Shown one piece after another: positions 54,810 to 63,721 of a DNA stretch of 64,000 nt (its first letter is position 1; the number at the start of each line of letters is the position of its first letter). The stretch covers positions 2,852,001-2,916,000 of the forward strand of contig OY764222.1 in assembly GCA_963668325.1 (NCBI GenBank). The letters are read 5' to 3'. The DNA comes from MPNP01 sp963668325 (lineage in GTDB: Bacteria; Pseudomonadota; Alphaproteobacteria; Rhodobacterales; Rhodobacteraceae). The notes under the pieces are model-generated. The model had not been told where the DNA came from, searched no databases, and saw only the letters and a list, made by a program, of their open reading frames with translations. The position numbers and the translations under genes are program-made.

Positions 54810-55574
54810 ATGAAACTACAAAGCACTTCAAATCACCATGCGCTAATTACCGGAGGAGGCACAGGAATTGGGTTGGCTATCGCCAAAGAACTCAAGAATT
54901 CCGGGGCCACGGTTTCCATTTGTGGCCGAAACCTTGATCGACTTCAAGAAGTTGCTGAAATGTATGATCTCGTACCCCTGGAAATGGATGTAACCAAAGA
55001 AAATGCCGTTAAAGAGGCTACCAGAAAAGCTGAAGAAACTTCAGGTAGAATAACAATTCATGTTGCCAATGCTGGTATTGCTGAGGGTATGGATTTTTCT
55101 TCCATGGATTTCGATTTCTGGCGAAAAATAATGTCCACCAACCTGGATGGATCCTTTCTATCTATCAAGTATTCACTTGAATCTATGTCCAAGGGAGATT
55201 GGGGGAGAATAATTGCGGTTTCTTCAGTGGCAGGGTTACGTGGTCTTAAGGGAGCATCGGCCTACACCGCTTCGAAGCATGCCATGATTGGATTGGTAAG
55301 AGCTATTTCTGAAGAGTATTTATTTTCGGGGATAACAGCAAATGCAGTGTGCCCGGGCTATGTTGAAACGCCCTTGGTTGATCGAAATGTAGCACAGTTA
55401 TCGAAAAGCCTGAACATTAGTCCCGAGGAGGCAAGAAACAAACTCAGTCGTCTGAACAGGAACAAGAAAATGCTGCAACCAGAGGAGGTTGCCAAGACCG
55501 TTTTATGGCTTTGTTCGGAGGGATCGGACAATGTAAACGGACAAGTAATACCTATTGCTGGCGGTCAGGTATAG
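54810..55574 (+). CDS. SDR-family oxidoreductase (3-oxoacyl reductase-like)
   Basis: A 254-residue classical SDR. ATG 54810 starts MKLQSTSNHHALITGGGTGIGLAIA with the TGxxxGIG cofactor motif. The NAG motif (VANAGIAEG), catalytic Ser (VSSVAGL), Tyr-x-x-x-Lys (YTASK) and C-terminal GQVIPIAGGQV are all present. A TTG at 54762 would add 16 residues. The family reduces beta-keto thioesters or oxidises alcohols; with no pathway neighbours the substrate is open. Confidence 0.87.
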   Translation: MKLQSTSNHHALITGGGTGIGLAIAKELKNSGATVSICGRNLDRLQEVAEMYDLVPLEMDVTKENAVKEATRKAEETSGRITIHVANAGIAEGMDFSSMDFDFWRKIMSTNLDGSFLSIKYSLESMSKGDWGRIIAVSSVAGLRGLKGASAYTASKHAMIGLVRAISEEYLFSGITANAVCPGYVETPLVDRNVAQLSKSLNISPEEARNKLSRLNRNKKMLQPEEVAKTVLWLCSEGSDNVNGQVIPIAGGQV

Positions 55575-55584
55575 GATTATTTAT

Positions 55585-55660
55585 TGGTGCCCCCAGAGAG
55601 ACTTGAACTCCCGACCTCCTGATTACAAATCAGATGCTCTACCAGCTGAGCTATAGGGGC
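55585..55660 (-). tRNA. tRNA-Thr (anticodon TGT)
   Basis: A 76-nt cloverleaf read from 55660 to 55585. The acceptor GCCCCTA pairs with the 3' arm. The D arm is AGCTCAGCTGGTAGAGC, the anticodon loop TTTGTAA carries TGT, the T arm is GGGAGTTCAAGTCTCTC-like, and CCA is encoded. It lies between an SDR gene and the iron permease. Confidence 0.95.
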
Positions 55661-55720
55661 ATGAAATCCTTTCCTGAACAATTACTGAAATAGGAACCAA
55701 TTGAAACCTTGCAACCATTC

Positions 55721-57358
55721 TTAAACCGAATTCCTGATTCTATCTGATTTTATTAACAAAAATACCCCGCAACAACCTATTGCAACAATCAATAAAGCAG
55801 CAGGTGCTGCCTGGCTGATATTTTCAAGTGATGCCCTGTCATAAACCCTTGTGGCAAGAGTATTGAAGTCAAAGGGGCGCAAAAGTAAGGTAGCAGGTAG
55901 TTCTTTGATACAATCCACAAAAACCAGTATCAATCCAGTAATCAGCGAACCTCTTATGATTGGTAGATGAACCGATACCAAGGCTTTAGGAGCAGATTTG
56001 CCCAAAGACCTCGGTACCATTATCAGTGATGGAGGAATCCTGCCGAAAGCTGCTTCAACAATGTTTTGAGCAATGGCATAAAACCGGATGAAATAAGCGA
56101 GAATTACTGCAAAGGCAGACCCAGTCAGTAACAAACCGGGATCATATCCAAATTTATTGGATAGCCAATCAGCAACTAAATGATCAAATGATACCAGGGT
56201 AATCAAAATTCCTATGCCAATAACCGCTCCAGGTATCGCATAACCAATTGTCAATGTGGGCAGAAGAAAATTTGAAAAACGGCGCTTTGAAATGGAATGG
56301 CCATAAACCATAAGGATAGCCACGGTTAAGGTTAATATTGAGGCAATTCCGCCTGTGTACAAACTGTTTAGAAAAGAATTTAGTAGTTCCTCCTCAAGCC
56401 AAAGCTCCCAATTGGAAAAAGCATGGCTGGCCATTATTGACACCGGCATGATGAATCCCAAGCCAAGAAGAGCAATGCAAAATCCCGATGCAAGCAAAGC
56501 TGGAAATTTTTGGAGTGTTTTTCTCTTTGTGAATATTGGTGTCTGGGAAACCTTATGAAATTCTGAATTGAACCTGAGGTATCTTTCACCCAAAATTATG
56601 ATTAAAATAAAGACCAGGACAATCATGGAAAGTATTGCTGCTGCACTCAAATCATAAGCTTCGAGCCAAACCGTATAAATTCCCGTGGTTACTGTCTGTA
56701 CCGCAAAATATTCAACCACACCAAAATCTGCAATTGTTTCCATAATGACAATGATCAAACCAGCAATAATGCCCGGTCTGATCAGTGGAATGATTACCCG
56801 GAAAAAACGAAAAAAAGGCCCTTTCCCCAATGTACTTGCAATATCGATTATGGCCGATGATTGCTCCCTTAAGGCAACCCTGGTAAACAAATAGACATAC
56901 GGAAAGAGAACCAGAGAAAGAGTAATTGCAGCACCTGCCAAGCTCCTTATCTCAGGAAAATAATACTCCGTAGCATCTTTCCAGTTAAATATATCTCGCA
57001 TTAATGTTTGGACTGGCCCAGCGTACTCAAAAAAATCCACCAGTGAGTAAGCACCAACATAAGCAGGTATGGCTAATGGGAAGAAAAGGGAGTACTCCAA
57101 AATCCTTCGTAATGGAAACTGGTAAATGGTAACCAAGCATGCAGTGGCTATACCAAAAAATCCGGCCAGACAGGTAACACATACGACCAGGTAAATGGTA
57201 TTTAGGATATACCTCCTGAAAGCTCCTGTTTGAAGGTATTCATGTATTTCACCACCACCAAAAACAGCTAAATATGTTACTGAAAAAATGGGGAGCAATA
57301 TAACTAGGGCCATAGCAAGCAAAGCTATCCCAATCAGAATTTTTTTTGGCAATTCCAT
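55721..57358 (-). CDS. fbpB: Fe(3+) ABC transporter permease (FbpB-type, two-domain)
   Basis: A 545-residue membrane protein made of two tandem permease domains of about six helices each. Each has an EAA-like loop (STLGKGPFFRFFRVIIPLIRPGI; PRSLGKSAPKALVSVHLPIIRGSL). This is the FbpB/SfuB architecture for ferric iron import and also occurs in some thiamine and phosphonate systems. No binding protein or ATPase lies beside it here, so its partners are elsewhere. A decayed duplicate of its 5' part is found at 59975-60180. Confidence 0.88.
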   Translation of the reverse strand: MELPKKILIGIALLAMALVILLPIFSVTYLAVFGGGEIHEYLQTGAFRRYILNTIYLVVCVTCLAGFFGIATACLVTIYQFPLRRILEYSLFFPLAIPAYVGAYSLVDFFEYAGPVQTLMRDIFNWKDATEYYFPEIRSLAGAAITLSLVLFPYVYLFTRVALREQSSAIIDIASTLGKGPFFRFFRVIIPLIRPGIIAGLIIVIMETIADFGVVEYFAVQTVTTGIYTVWLEAYDLSAAAILSMIVLVFILIIILGERYLRFNSEFHKVSQTPIFTKRKTLQKFPALLASGFCIALLGLGFIMPVSIMASHAFSNWELWLEEELLNSFLNSLYTGGIASILTLTVAILMVYGHSISKRRFSNFLLPTLTIGYAIPGAVIGIGILITLVSFDHLVADWLSNKFGYDPGLLLTGSAFAVILAYFIRFYAIAQNIVEAAFGRIPPSLIMVPRSLGKSAPKALVSVHLPIIRGSLITGLILVFVDCIKELPATLLLRPFDFNTLATRVYDRASLENISQAAPAALLIVAIGCCGVFLLIKSDRIRNSV

Positions 57359-57636
57359 TGCTACTACCTGATATTAAGTTTTCTCCACGATTCTCACACA
57401 CAAATGTAATAACACCCATATCAGGAAATAACCTTTTGATGACAACATTAAATTTAGAGAATAAGTGAATGTACGAAAATTGGAGAATAGATCATTTAGT
57501 TATCAGGCCGCCAATTTTTCTGTCATCTATGGAGGAACATGTTATGGTGTGTCAATAACAATTTAAAATTACTCCGCAATTAAGAAGTAAAAAGGGACCG
57601 CATTATTCCTTAAAAAAGGAACGTGTTCCGTATTCA

Positions 57637-57785
57637 TCACCTCTTTTTAGGTGGTGGTGGGATCAGCGACATTTTGGTCCGAATATGCTCAGGAACCATG
57701 TCCGTATGCTCTCTAAACCGATAACTGTTACCGTTGATGGTTATCACCACCGGATGGTGCAACAATTGATCCCGAAAGCTGGTCC
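57637..57785 (-). pseudogene. IS21-type istB 3' relic
   Basis: A minus-strand frame ending at TGA 57639-57637 encodes FRDQLLHHPVVITINGNSYR..., followed by a short Pro/Lys tail. The LLHH...VITI.G.SYR pattern is the C-terminal signature of IstB ATPases of IS21 elements. Nothing upstream of it remains. Confidence 0.5.
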
Positions 57786-57951
57786 GATATTGCCCTACTC
57801 AACAGGATCAGCAAGGAAAATCCCTACCGGGTAGGTGATTGCCTCCGCTTGCAAGTGGAATAATACTTTAATCCGTAAATAATCCGGATTGGGCCCACCA
57901 TAGCGTGTACCATAATATCAGCCGCCATTTTATATTTTACCGAATGAGAAT
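57778..57951 (+). pseudogene. LysM-domain gene 3' relic, copy 2
   Basis: Encodes a LysM tail (SWSDIALLNRISKENPYRVGD..., stop at about 57861) followed by a non-coding flank matching copy 1 up to TATATTTTACCGAATG. The 5' part has been lost or replaced by the istB relic. Confidence 0.6.
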
Positions 57952-57987
57952 GGTGTCTTGCAAAGCCTTTAAAACACCATATATAAT

Positions 57988-58006
57988 GTGTTAATTCTAT
58001 TAACAC
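57988..58006 (+). promoter_or_regulatory. hipBA operator palindrome
   Basis: A perfect inverted repeat GTGTTAAT-TCT-ATTAACAC, 18 bp before hipB. Its position suggests a HipB binding site for autoregulation. TATAAT at 57982-57987 directly before it may be the -10 element. Confidence 0.6.
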
Positions 58007-58023
58007 TCCATTTATAAGGTAAT

Positions 58024-58392
58024 ATGAATAAATTAAAACTGACACCAAGGGCTGCCATTGCCATCAGACAACTTGGTAACGACATCATGGTTGCCCGCAA
58101 AAAACGCCGCTTGGCGCAGAAGGATCTTGCCGCCATGATGGGTGTGGGTATCAGTACCGTTCAGCGACTCGAAGGGGGTGATCCCGGTATTACGCTCCGC
58201 GTGCTGGCCATGGCCTTCATCGCGCTCGGCAGCCTTCATCGATTCACCGAGGTGCTGGATGTTGCCAGCGACGATATTGGCCAGCTGCAGACCAAGGCCG
58301 ATCTACCGCAGCGCATTCGCAAGCGAAGATCCGGGGCTAGTCCCTTTACGGGCCAGCCAACTGGCAATAAAGTCAAGGGACTTGGATTATGA
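58024..58392 (+). CDS. hipB: HipB-like Xre antitoxin
   Basis: A 122-residue helix-turn-helix protein (HTH about 20-75: LGNDIMVARKKRRLAQKDLAAMMGVGISTVQRLEGG) with a C-terminal tail rich in Arg/Lys. It overlaps hipA by 4 bp (ATGA at 58389). HipB proteins bind and neutralise HipA and repress the operon. GC is higher than in neighbouring chromosomal genes, suggesting transfer. Confidence 0.87.
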   Translation: MNKLKLTPRAAIAIRQLGNDIMVARKKRRLAQKDLAAMMGVGISTVQRLEGGDPGITLRVLAMAFIALGSLHRFTEVLDVASDDIGQLQTKADLPQRIRKRRSGASPFTGQPTGNKVKGLGL

Positions 58393-59690
58393 AGACGAAA
58401 GGCCGTGTAACTGTTGCCATCGGCAGTGGCCTGCATAAAGTCGGCGAATTGATCTTCGAAACTGATCATCGTCGTCAAAGCTCGGTCTTCACCTACGCCA
58501 AAGAGTGGTTGACCCGGCCCGGTGCTTTCGCGTTGGCTCCGTCCATGCCCCTTTCTGAATATCCGGTTTTTTCGTCCGGGGACCGCTCCAATCGCCGTTC
58601 AGCGCTCCCCGGAGCTCTTTCTGACACCACCCCGGACTCCTGGGGTCGTGGCATTATCCAAAAGGCGCTCGGGCATCCCCCAAATGAGTTTGAATATCTA
58701 TTGGCTGTGAATGATCTGACAAGACAGGGTGCAATTCGCTTGCTGGATGAACGGGGCCGGGCTCTTTCTTTTGCCCAACCACCAACTCCCCGCTTAAACG
58801 ATATCAGTAATGTCATGCAGTATTATCGAGCGATCGAAGCTAACCATCCTGACGCGCAGGCCTTGGCGACCAAGCTTGTCGGCAGTGCCGGCAGCCTCGG
58901 TGGGGCTCGCCCAAAATCGGATTTCGTCGAAAACAGCATACTTTCGATTGCCAAGTTTACTTCTGACCGCGACACCATGCCGATTGAGCGGATGGAGGTA
59001 GCCACACTTCACCTAGCGGCCAGGGTGGGACTTCGTACGGCCAAAGCCAGCCTGGTCCTGGCTGACAGAGCTCAACCGATTGCCATCATCGAACGCTTTG
59101 ATCGCCTGGGTAAGCACCGCTTGCACTATTTGTCAGCCCAAACGTTCCTTGGTTTGGAAGAAGCTACGGGTGGCTACTACACCGACATTGCGGACACCAT
59201 GCGCGAACACTGCGGTAACGCTGACCTGGTAACAGCAGAGCTCAAGGAGTTGCATGACCGCATCATGTTCACAATCCTGGTAGCCAACAATGACGACCAC
59301 CTGAAGAACCATGGCTTCCTGTATGCCGATGACAATATTTGGGTACTGGCCCCGGCTTTCGACATCAATCCCCAGCCCTTGCGACACCGGCACCTTGAAA
59401 CCGGCATAAGCCCTCTCAGCGGTAATACTGCCTCAATTGAGGCAGCCATTGAAGCGGCACCATTTTTTGACATTGCCGAGGATGATGCCCGAAATCGTGC
59501 CGTTGCCATGGCCGAACAAATTACCTATGAGTGGCGGACTCATTGTTCTAACGCTGGCATGACACCGGCCGACATACGCAACTATGCACCCGCTTTTGAA
59601 AACGAAGAAATGCAACTGGCTCTCGGCAAGCTTGGGTCAGGCATGAATTTGGCCAAGCCAAAACAGGAGGGAAGGTCCAGGCAAGACTAG
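58389..59690 (+). CDS. hipA: HipA-like Ser/Thr kinase toxin
   Basis: A 433-residue kinase toxin. Visible motifs are the Gly-rich/substrate segment SAGSLGGARPKSDF, the ATP-binding region, the catalytic loop LVANNDDHLKNHGF and the metal-binding WVLAPAFDINPQP. E. coli HipA (440 aa) phosphorylates GltX, causing persistence; homologues have other tRNA-synthetase targets. All key residues are present, so this pair appears functional, unlike the TacT and BrnT toxins in this window. Confidence 0.92.
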   Translation: MKTKGRVTVAIGSGLHKVGELIFETDHRRQSSVFTYAKEWLTRPGAFALAPSMPLSEYPVFSSGDRSNRRSALPGALSDTTPDSWGRGIIQKALGHPPNEFEYLLAVNDLTRQGAIRLLDERGRALSFAQPPTPRLNDISNVMQYYRAIEANHPDAQALATKLVGSAGSLGGARPKSDFVENSILSIAKFTSDRDTMPIERMEVATLHLAARVGLRTAKASLVLADRAQPIAIIERFDRLGKHRLHYLSAQTFLGLEEATGGYYTDIADTMREHCGNADLVTAELKELHDRIMFTILVANNDDHLKNHGFLYADDNIWVLAPAFDINPQPLRHRHLETGISPLSGNTASIEAAIEAAPFFDIAEDDARNRAVAMAEQITYEWRTHCSNAGMTPADIRNYAPAFENEEMQLALGKLGSGMNLAKPKQEGRSRQD

Positions 59691-60753
59691 TATCGTGTCG
59701 CTATTGAAGTGATGTTTTTGTAGATTATTCCAATTATTATTTGTTCTTGTAGCCAGTTACCAACAATACAAAATGATCAGTAACCCTTCATTGGCAGTTT
59801 AAGGCAGAGGATGCACGTATTATGCTGAAGTCTCTTGTATCCATCAATACAATAATGTTGCGATACTAATGATTAAACCCACAATTTTACCTTGGCTGGG
59901 ATTATTACTCCATTAATGCTACCTAATTTAGAAGAACTATGGTTGGTTGTACTTAAACCCCAAAACTTTTCTTAATGCAAATTGATAAATTGTAACCAAA
60001 CACGCTGTGGCGATACCAAAAAAACGCCAAGCAGGTAACACATGCTACAAGGTAAATGGTATTAAGGATATACCTCCTGAAAACACCTGTTTACAGACAT
60101 TCATGAATGTCACCTCCACCGAATACAGCCAAGTAGAATATCGAAAAATGAGGAGAAAATTAACTAGTGAAATAGAGAGAAAAAAGTCTGTTACCTGACG
60201 AATTTTGTGATAAACAACACAAGTGCAGAACCATTTCGATCTCAATCTGGACAAAATCATTCCTTGATGGACCTGACTCGAGAAATCTCTCCAATGACAA
60301 AAATAATTTCATTATTTCTGTACATAATGATTCCTGAATAGAAAAGGGCATCTTAGTAAAATCGTTTGTAGTGCTTACATTAATGATCATCAAGAATGTT
60401 TACTTAAAACTCGGTGATTGTGGTGTTCCTGATGCTTCCGAAAACCCACTGCTACACGTTTCTGGCATCACTGGATGCTTTTGAACACTAACCAAAAATA
60501 AGGCAAACGAATCAATACAAAAACACGAATATTTCCAATTACTGTCTTTTTAAACAATTTTTGTCGTAATACTAAACTAACACCGTATTGACGACTGTAG
60601 CGTACAACAGAATACCAGGAGCTGGTTATTTACACCAACAGGGCTAGCGTTTGCCGGCAACAAAAAAGGTGTTTATCGCCAATCACATTGATATACTAAC
60701 CCGGTAATTTAAACAAAAAACACTAATTCAGGATACTGAATAGAGGGAATTAT
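59691..60753. other. Long non-coding stretch with fbpB relic
   Basis: About 1060 bp without an intact gene. The only recognisable content is the fbpB-like relic at 59975-60180. Flanks 59700-59970 and 60190-60740 are AT-rich; short frames there match nothing I know. Confidence 0.45.
59975..60180 (-). pseudogene. Decayed duplicate of the 5' part of fbpB
   Basis: Nucleotide-level match to 57112-57315 (for example GGTAAATGGTAT, AGGATATACCTCCTGAAA and CAGGTAACACAT shared), with scattered substitutions and small indels that destroy the frame. It represents about 65 codons covering the first helices of the iron permease. The hipBA locus and relics lie between it and the intact gene. Confidence 0.7.
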
Positions 60754-62454
60754 ATGACAGACTGGCGTTTTTATGGCCGGGCTAAGGAAATTGCCAACCT
60801 CCGAAACGGTCTGGAGTTTGACACAGATCCGAGCACTCGTCGTTTTCATGCCCTAAAAGTAAGAGGGCGCCGTGGAGTAGGCAAGACTGAACTGCTAGAG
60901 TATTTGTCCAGACGGGCCCCTCCTGAAACAACTTTTGTTCTTTATGAACTACCAGATCCAGCGACCGAAGGAACGCCGGTTGCGGCAGTTGTACAGGGGT
61001 TAATAGTGGCCGCTAGGCAAGCCGAACTCACCAATAAAAATGCGATGCCGGCCCAACAGGACTGGCCCAATGCCTACCTCTGGTTCAAGGCGTATGTACT
61101 GGGATTGTTGCAGATCGGAGCGGTGGTGGTGCTTGATGAGTTCCATCTGGCCCGGGATTGGGGGCTGGACTCTTATGTCAAGCAGATTATTGATGAAGCT
61201 AGTGGTGGGCGTGGTCAGTGGGGAAAGCTCTATCCTGGCAAACTGGTTCTGATGGGTTCACACCAGCAGAGGATTGATGAGATGTTTCGAGCCGATAAAC
61301 CGCTGTATGGACGTACAGGGACCACCGTTAATGTGCGGCCCTGGTGCCTCAAGACCATTATGACGATGGCGGCCGAGCAGGGTGTGCTGGCCACACCCGG
61401 GCGCTTTCTGACGCTGTGGACGGCTTATGATGGCATGCCTCGCAACTGGCAACGATACTGTACTGGGCCTGACTATAGGCATCTGCATGAGATAAAGGAT
61501 GACACGGAATGGCGCAAGGCTTGGCTGGAAGTCGAGTACAGGATAGTAACTGCCGACCAACGTGAACGGTGGGACACCAAGGCCTGGATCGAATTACCCC
61601 CTGATCAGCGGGAGCTACTAGTCTGGATCGGGCATAATCGACCGAAGGGTATGGAATTGAATAAAGTTCCGAAGGAGTTGGGATCCCACGACAAAAAACT
61701 GGCCATCATGAATCACCTCCGAACCTGGCTAGACCTGGTTGATCTGAATCGTCCGTTGGGAGAACAATCACCAGCCAAATGGTACATTACGGACCCGAAC
61801 ACCCTTTTTCAGATCAATGTGTTCAGGGAAATGGTGCATATCAAGGATGACCAGCCAGCGGTTTCCGTCACAGGAACGGTGCTGAAAAAAAGAGAGGACA
61901 AGCGGCATCTCACCCGGATGGAAACCCTGGAAGGGGGTGCTCTGGAGCTTTTGGCAGGTGCTTGGCTGGCGGCCAAGGAAGGAGTCACCTGGACTAGCAC
62001 GCGGGCTTGGCACCCGGACTTTGATGGCGATATTGATGCCATAGCCACCAGCATGGGGGATGGTCCAAAGATCGTCTGGTTGGGGAGTTGCAAACGTAGT
62101 GAGAGAAGCCATTCGCCTGACAATGCCAGAAATGAGCAGGATAGATTCATGGAATGCCTGCTTGCTAGTGCTGGCCGGGAGAAGGAGGAAAGTGCGGAGC
62201 TATTGAAGAATGCCGAACTGAAAAGACTCCTTTTCTCCCCGACTTTCAGTCCTGAGTTCCATGAGGCATTTGGGCAAGAGGGTTTTACTACGGTTGATAT
62301 TCCTGCTATGGCAAGAAGTTTCAACCTTGAGCACGCACCTCATCGGGAAGCACATCAAATTAAGAGTGATCATGAGGCTAGGCCTCCTGTTCCTGATAAA
62401 GACGTTGTTCTGAAAAAACAGAAGAATTCCGCGCCACCCCGTACCGGGATATGA
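60754..62454 (+). CDS. AAA ATPase with degenerate PD-(D/E)XK-like C-terminal domain
   Basis: A 566-residue protein starting at ATG 60754 with GAGGG about 9 bp upstream. The N-terminal ATPase has Walker A VRGRRGVGKTELL (37-49) and Walker B VVVLDEFHLARD with Asp128-Glu129. This is the archaeal-type ATPase/DUF234 organisation. The C-terminal region (about 395-460) resembles the associated nuclease fold: Asp426/Asp428 in DFDGDIDAIA and Ser445-x-Lys447 in WLGSCKRS. The usual Glu of ExK is Ser, so nuclease activity is doubtful. It is an orphan in a GC-richer island; function unknown, defence possible. Confidence 0.75.
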   Translation: MTDWRFYGRAKEIANLRNGLEFDTDPSTRRFHALKVRGRRGVGKTELLEYLSRRAPPETTFVLYELPDPATEGTPVAAVVQGLIVAARQAELTNKNAMPAQQDWPNAYLWFKAYVLGLLQIGAVVVLDEFHLARDWGLDSYVKQIIDEASGGRGQWGKLYPGKLVLMGSHQQRIDEMFRADKPLYGRTGTTVNVRPWCLKTIMTMAAEQGVLATPGRFLTLWTAYDGMPRNWQRYCTGPDYRHLHEIKDDTEWRKAWLEVEYRIVTADQRERWDTKAWIELPPDQRELLVWIGHNRPKGMELNKVPKELGSHDKKLAIMNHLRTWLDLVDLNRPLGEQSPAKWYITDPNTLFQINVFREMVHIKDDQPAVSVTGTVLKKREDKRHLTRMETLEGGALELLAGAWLAAKEGVTWTSTRAWHPDFDGDIDAIATSMGDGPKIVWLGSCKRSERSHSPDNARNEQDRFMECLLASAGREKEESAELLKNAELKRLLFSPTFSPEFHEAFGQEGFTTVDIPAMARSFNLEHAPHREAHQIKSDHEARPPVPDKDVVLKKQKNSAPPRTGI

Positions 62455-62782
62455 AGTCAGCAGGAAATGTATGCCCTTAGAGGCATTCCTGGAAAAATGG
62501 TTTCTTAAGAGGTGTTGTTTTTTAATTTAAATCAACTTGAATTTCTCAAATTATTTCGGGCGAAGTGAGACAAATCTTTTCAAGAAGCTCCAATAATTTT
62601 AATAAAATCAATTTCCCCACCATTTCTTTTCCAAGCAGTTAAATTCCCCACCTGGCAAATTTACCCCGCAAAGGCCTAAGCCGGTAACTGTTTGCAAGCA
62701 CCGCAGGTCGATCAAATTGCTTGGTGCACCGTAATCCCGTTGGTCTCGATTATTGGTGGGAGTAGTTTGTTCAAATGATCAT
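62455..62782. other. Non-coding: ATPase 3' flank and right end of transposon copy 2
   Basis: 58 bp of gene flank containing TTAGAGGCATTCC, then the transposon right terminus (from 62513) and its non-coding end region, including the internal site (about 62624-62645). Confidence 0.6.
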
Positions 62783-63721
62783 TCAGTTGTCTTGCTGCAC
62801 CTGCAGACAAGCATTCCAGTCCTTGCCCCCTTGGGGTCTTAGGCGCTGTATTTCGGGATGTGCCTGTAGCAGAAGAACCGCGGCCTGATCACCGGCCATA
62901 TCGGCATCATAGCCACACCAGATGGTTTCCGATGGGACCAGATCAATAATCCAGGGGGGCAGCGTTGTGGCCACACCGGCAGTGGAGATGATATATTGGA
63001 AATGGGAACACTCCTTGCACATAGCCGCCGACAGAGTATAAGCCGACAGGGCATCAATCGCACTTTCGACCAACAGGGTTGGTCCCGCTTCCTGACGCGC
63101 CAGCCAGAACCCACCTTGCGCTTTTCTGGACCCCCGGCGCATTCCCTTGAAGGGTCGCCCTGGCATGGTTCCGTGCAACTCGGCCCCAACCGGTAAAGCC
63201 TTGGCATCACGGGTGATAAAAACAGCATTGCCCCTCTGGTCAGCCCCAACAAGATGCTTCCGGTGACACCAGGCAACAAGCGCGGGTGCAATCTGGCGGT
63301 CCCCGACAAGATAAGTCCACACCCGGGGCCAGTACCTTGGGACCAGTTGCAAATCCGGTGCGAGGGTGTTGCTTGCTGCCAACGGGGCGTGCCGACCACC
63401 TGGTTTGGCTGTTTGGGAACAGGGAACCACCGAAGATTGATAAGCCTGGCAAGACAATTGTTTCAGCCAGGCCAGGGCTTCACCAAAACCGCACCCCCTG
63501 GCATGGATGACAAGATCAATCGCACCGCCACCACCGGTGCCATTGAGGTGATCATAAAATTGGCTACCGGTAATGCTGAGCACTGAGCCGGAACGACGCC
63601 AGCGGTTTTGATCACTTGGATCACGCTGATAACCGCAGGCTTCGGCCACCCGACCAAGGGATATGTCCCTGAGCCGGGTGATCTGTTGGCACGACCATGG
63701 TCTTATTGGTCCAGGTCTCAT
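62783..63721 (-). CDS. DUF3991-Toprim protein of transposon copy 2
   Basis: Identical 312-residue product to that at 51293-52231, with Glu219 and Asp272/Asp274 intact. It overlaps the ATPase gene by 4 bp. Confidence 0.9.
   Translation of the reverse strand: MRPGPIRPWSCQQITRLRDISLGRVAEACGYQRDPSDQNRWRRSGSVLSITGSQFYDHLNGTGGGGAIDLVIHARGCGFGEALAWLKQLSCQAYQSSVVPCSQTAKPGGRHAPLAASNTLAPDLQLVPRYWPRVWTYLVGDRQIAPALVAWCHRKHLVGADQRGNAVFITRDAKALPVGAELHGTMPGRPFKGMRRGSRKAQGGFWLARQEAGPTLLVESAIDALSAYTLSAAMCKECSHFQYIISTAGVATTLPPWIIDLVPSETIWCGYDADMAGDQAAVLLLQAHPEIQRLRPQGGKDWNACLQVQQDN

Larger units (their letters stand above)
57359..58023. other. Relic region between fbpB and hipBA
   Basis: About 665 bp without an intact gene. 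From left: fbpB promoter region, an IS21 istB tail on the minus strand, a LysM 3' relic on the plus strand with its conserved flank, and then the hipBA operator. Confidence 0.5.

Noticed and set aside
60045..60393. Minus-strand frames of 71-77 codons near 60.1-60.4 kb
   Set aside because: They start within or beside the fbpB relic and resemble no protein.
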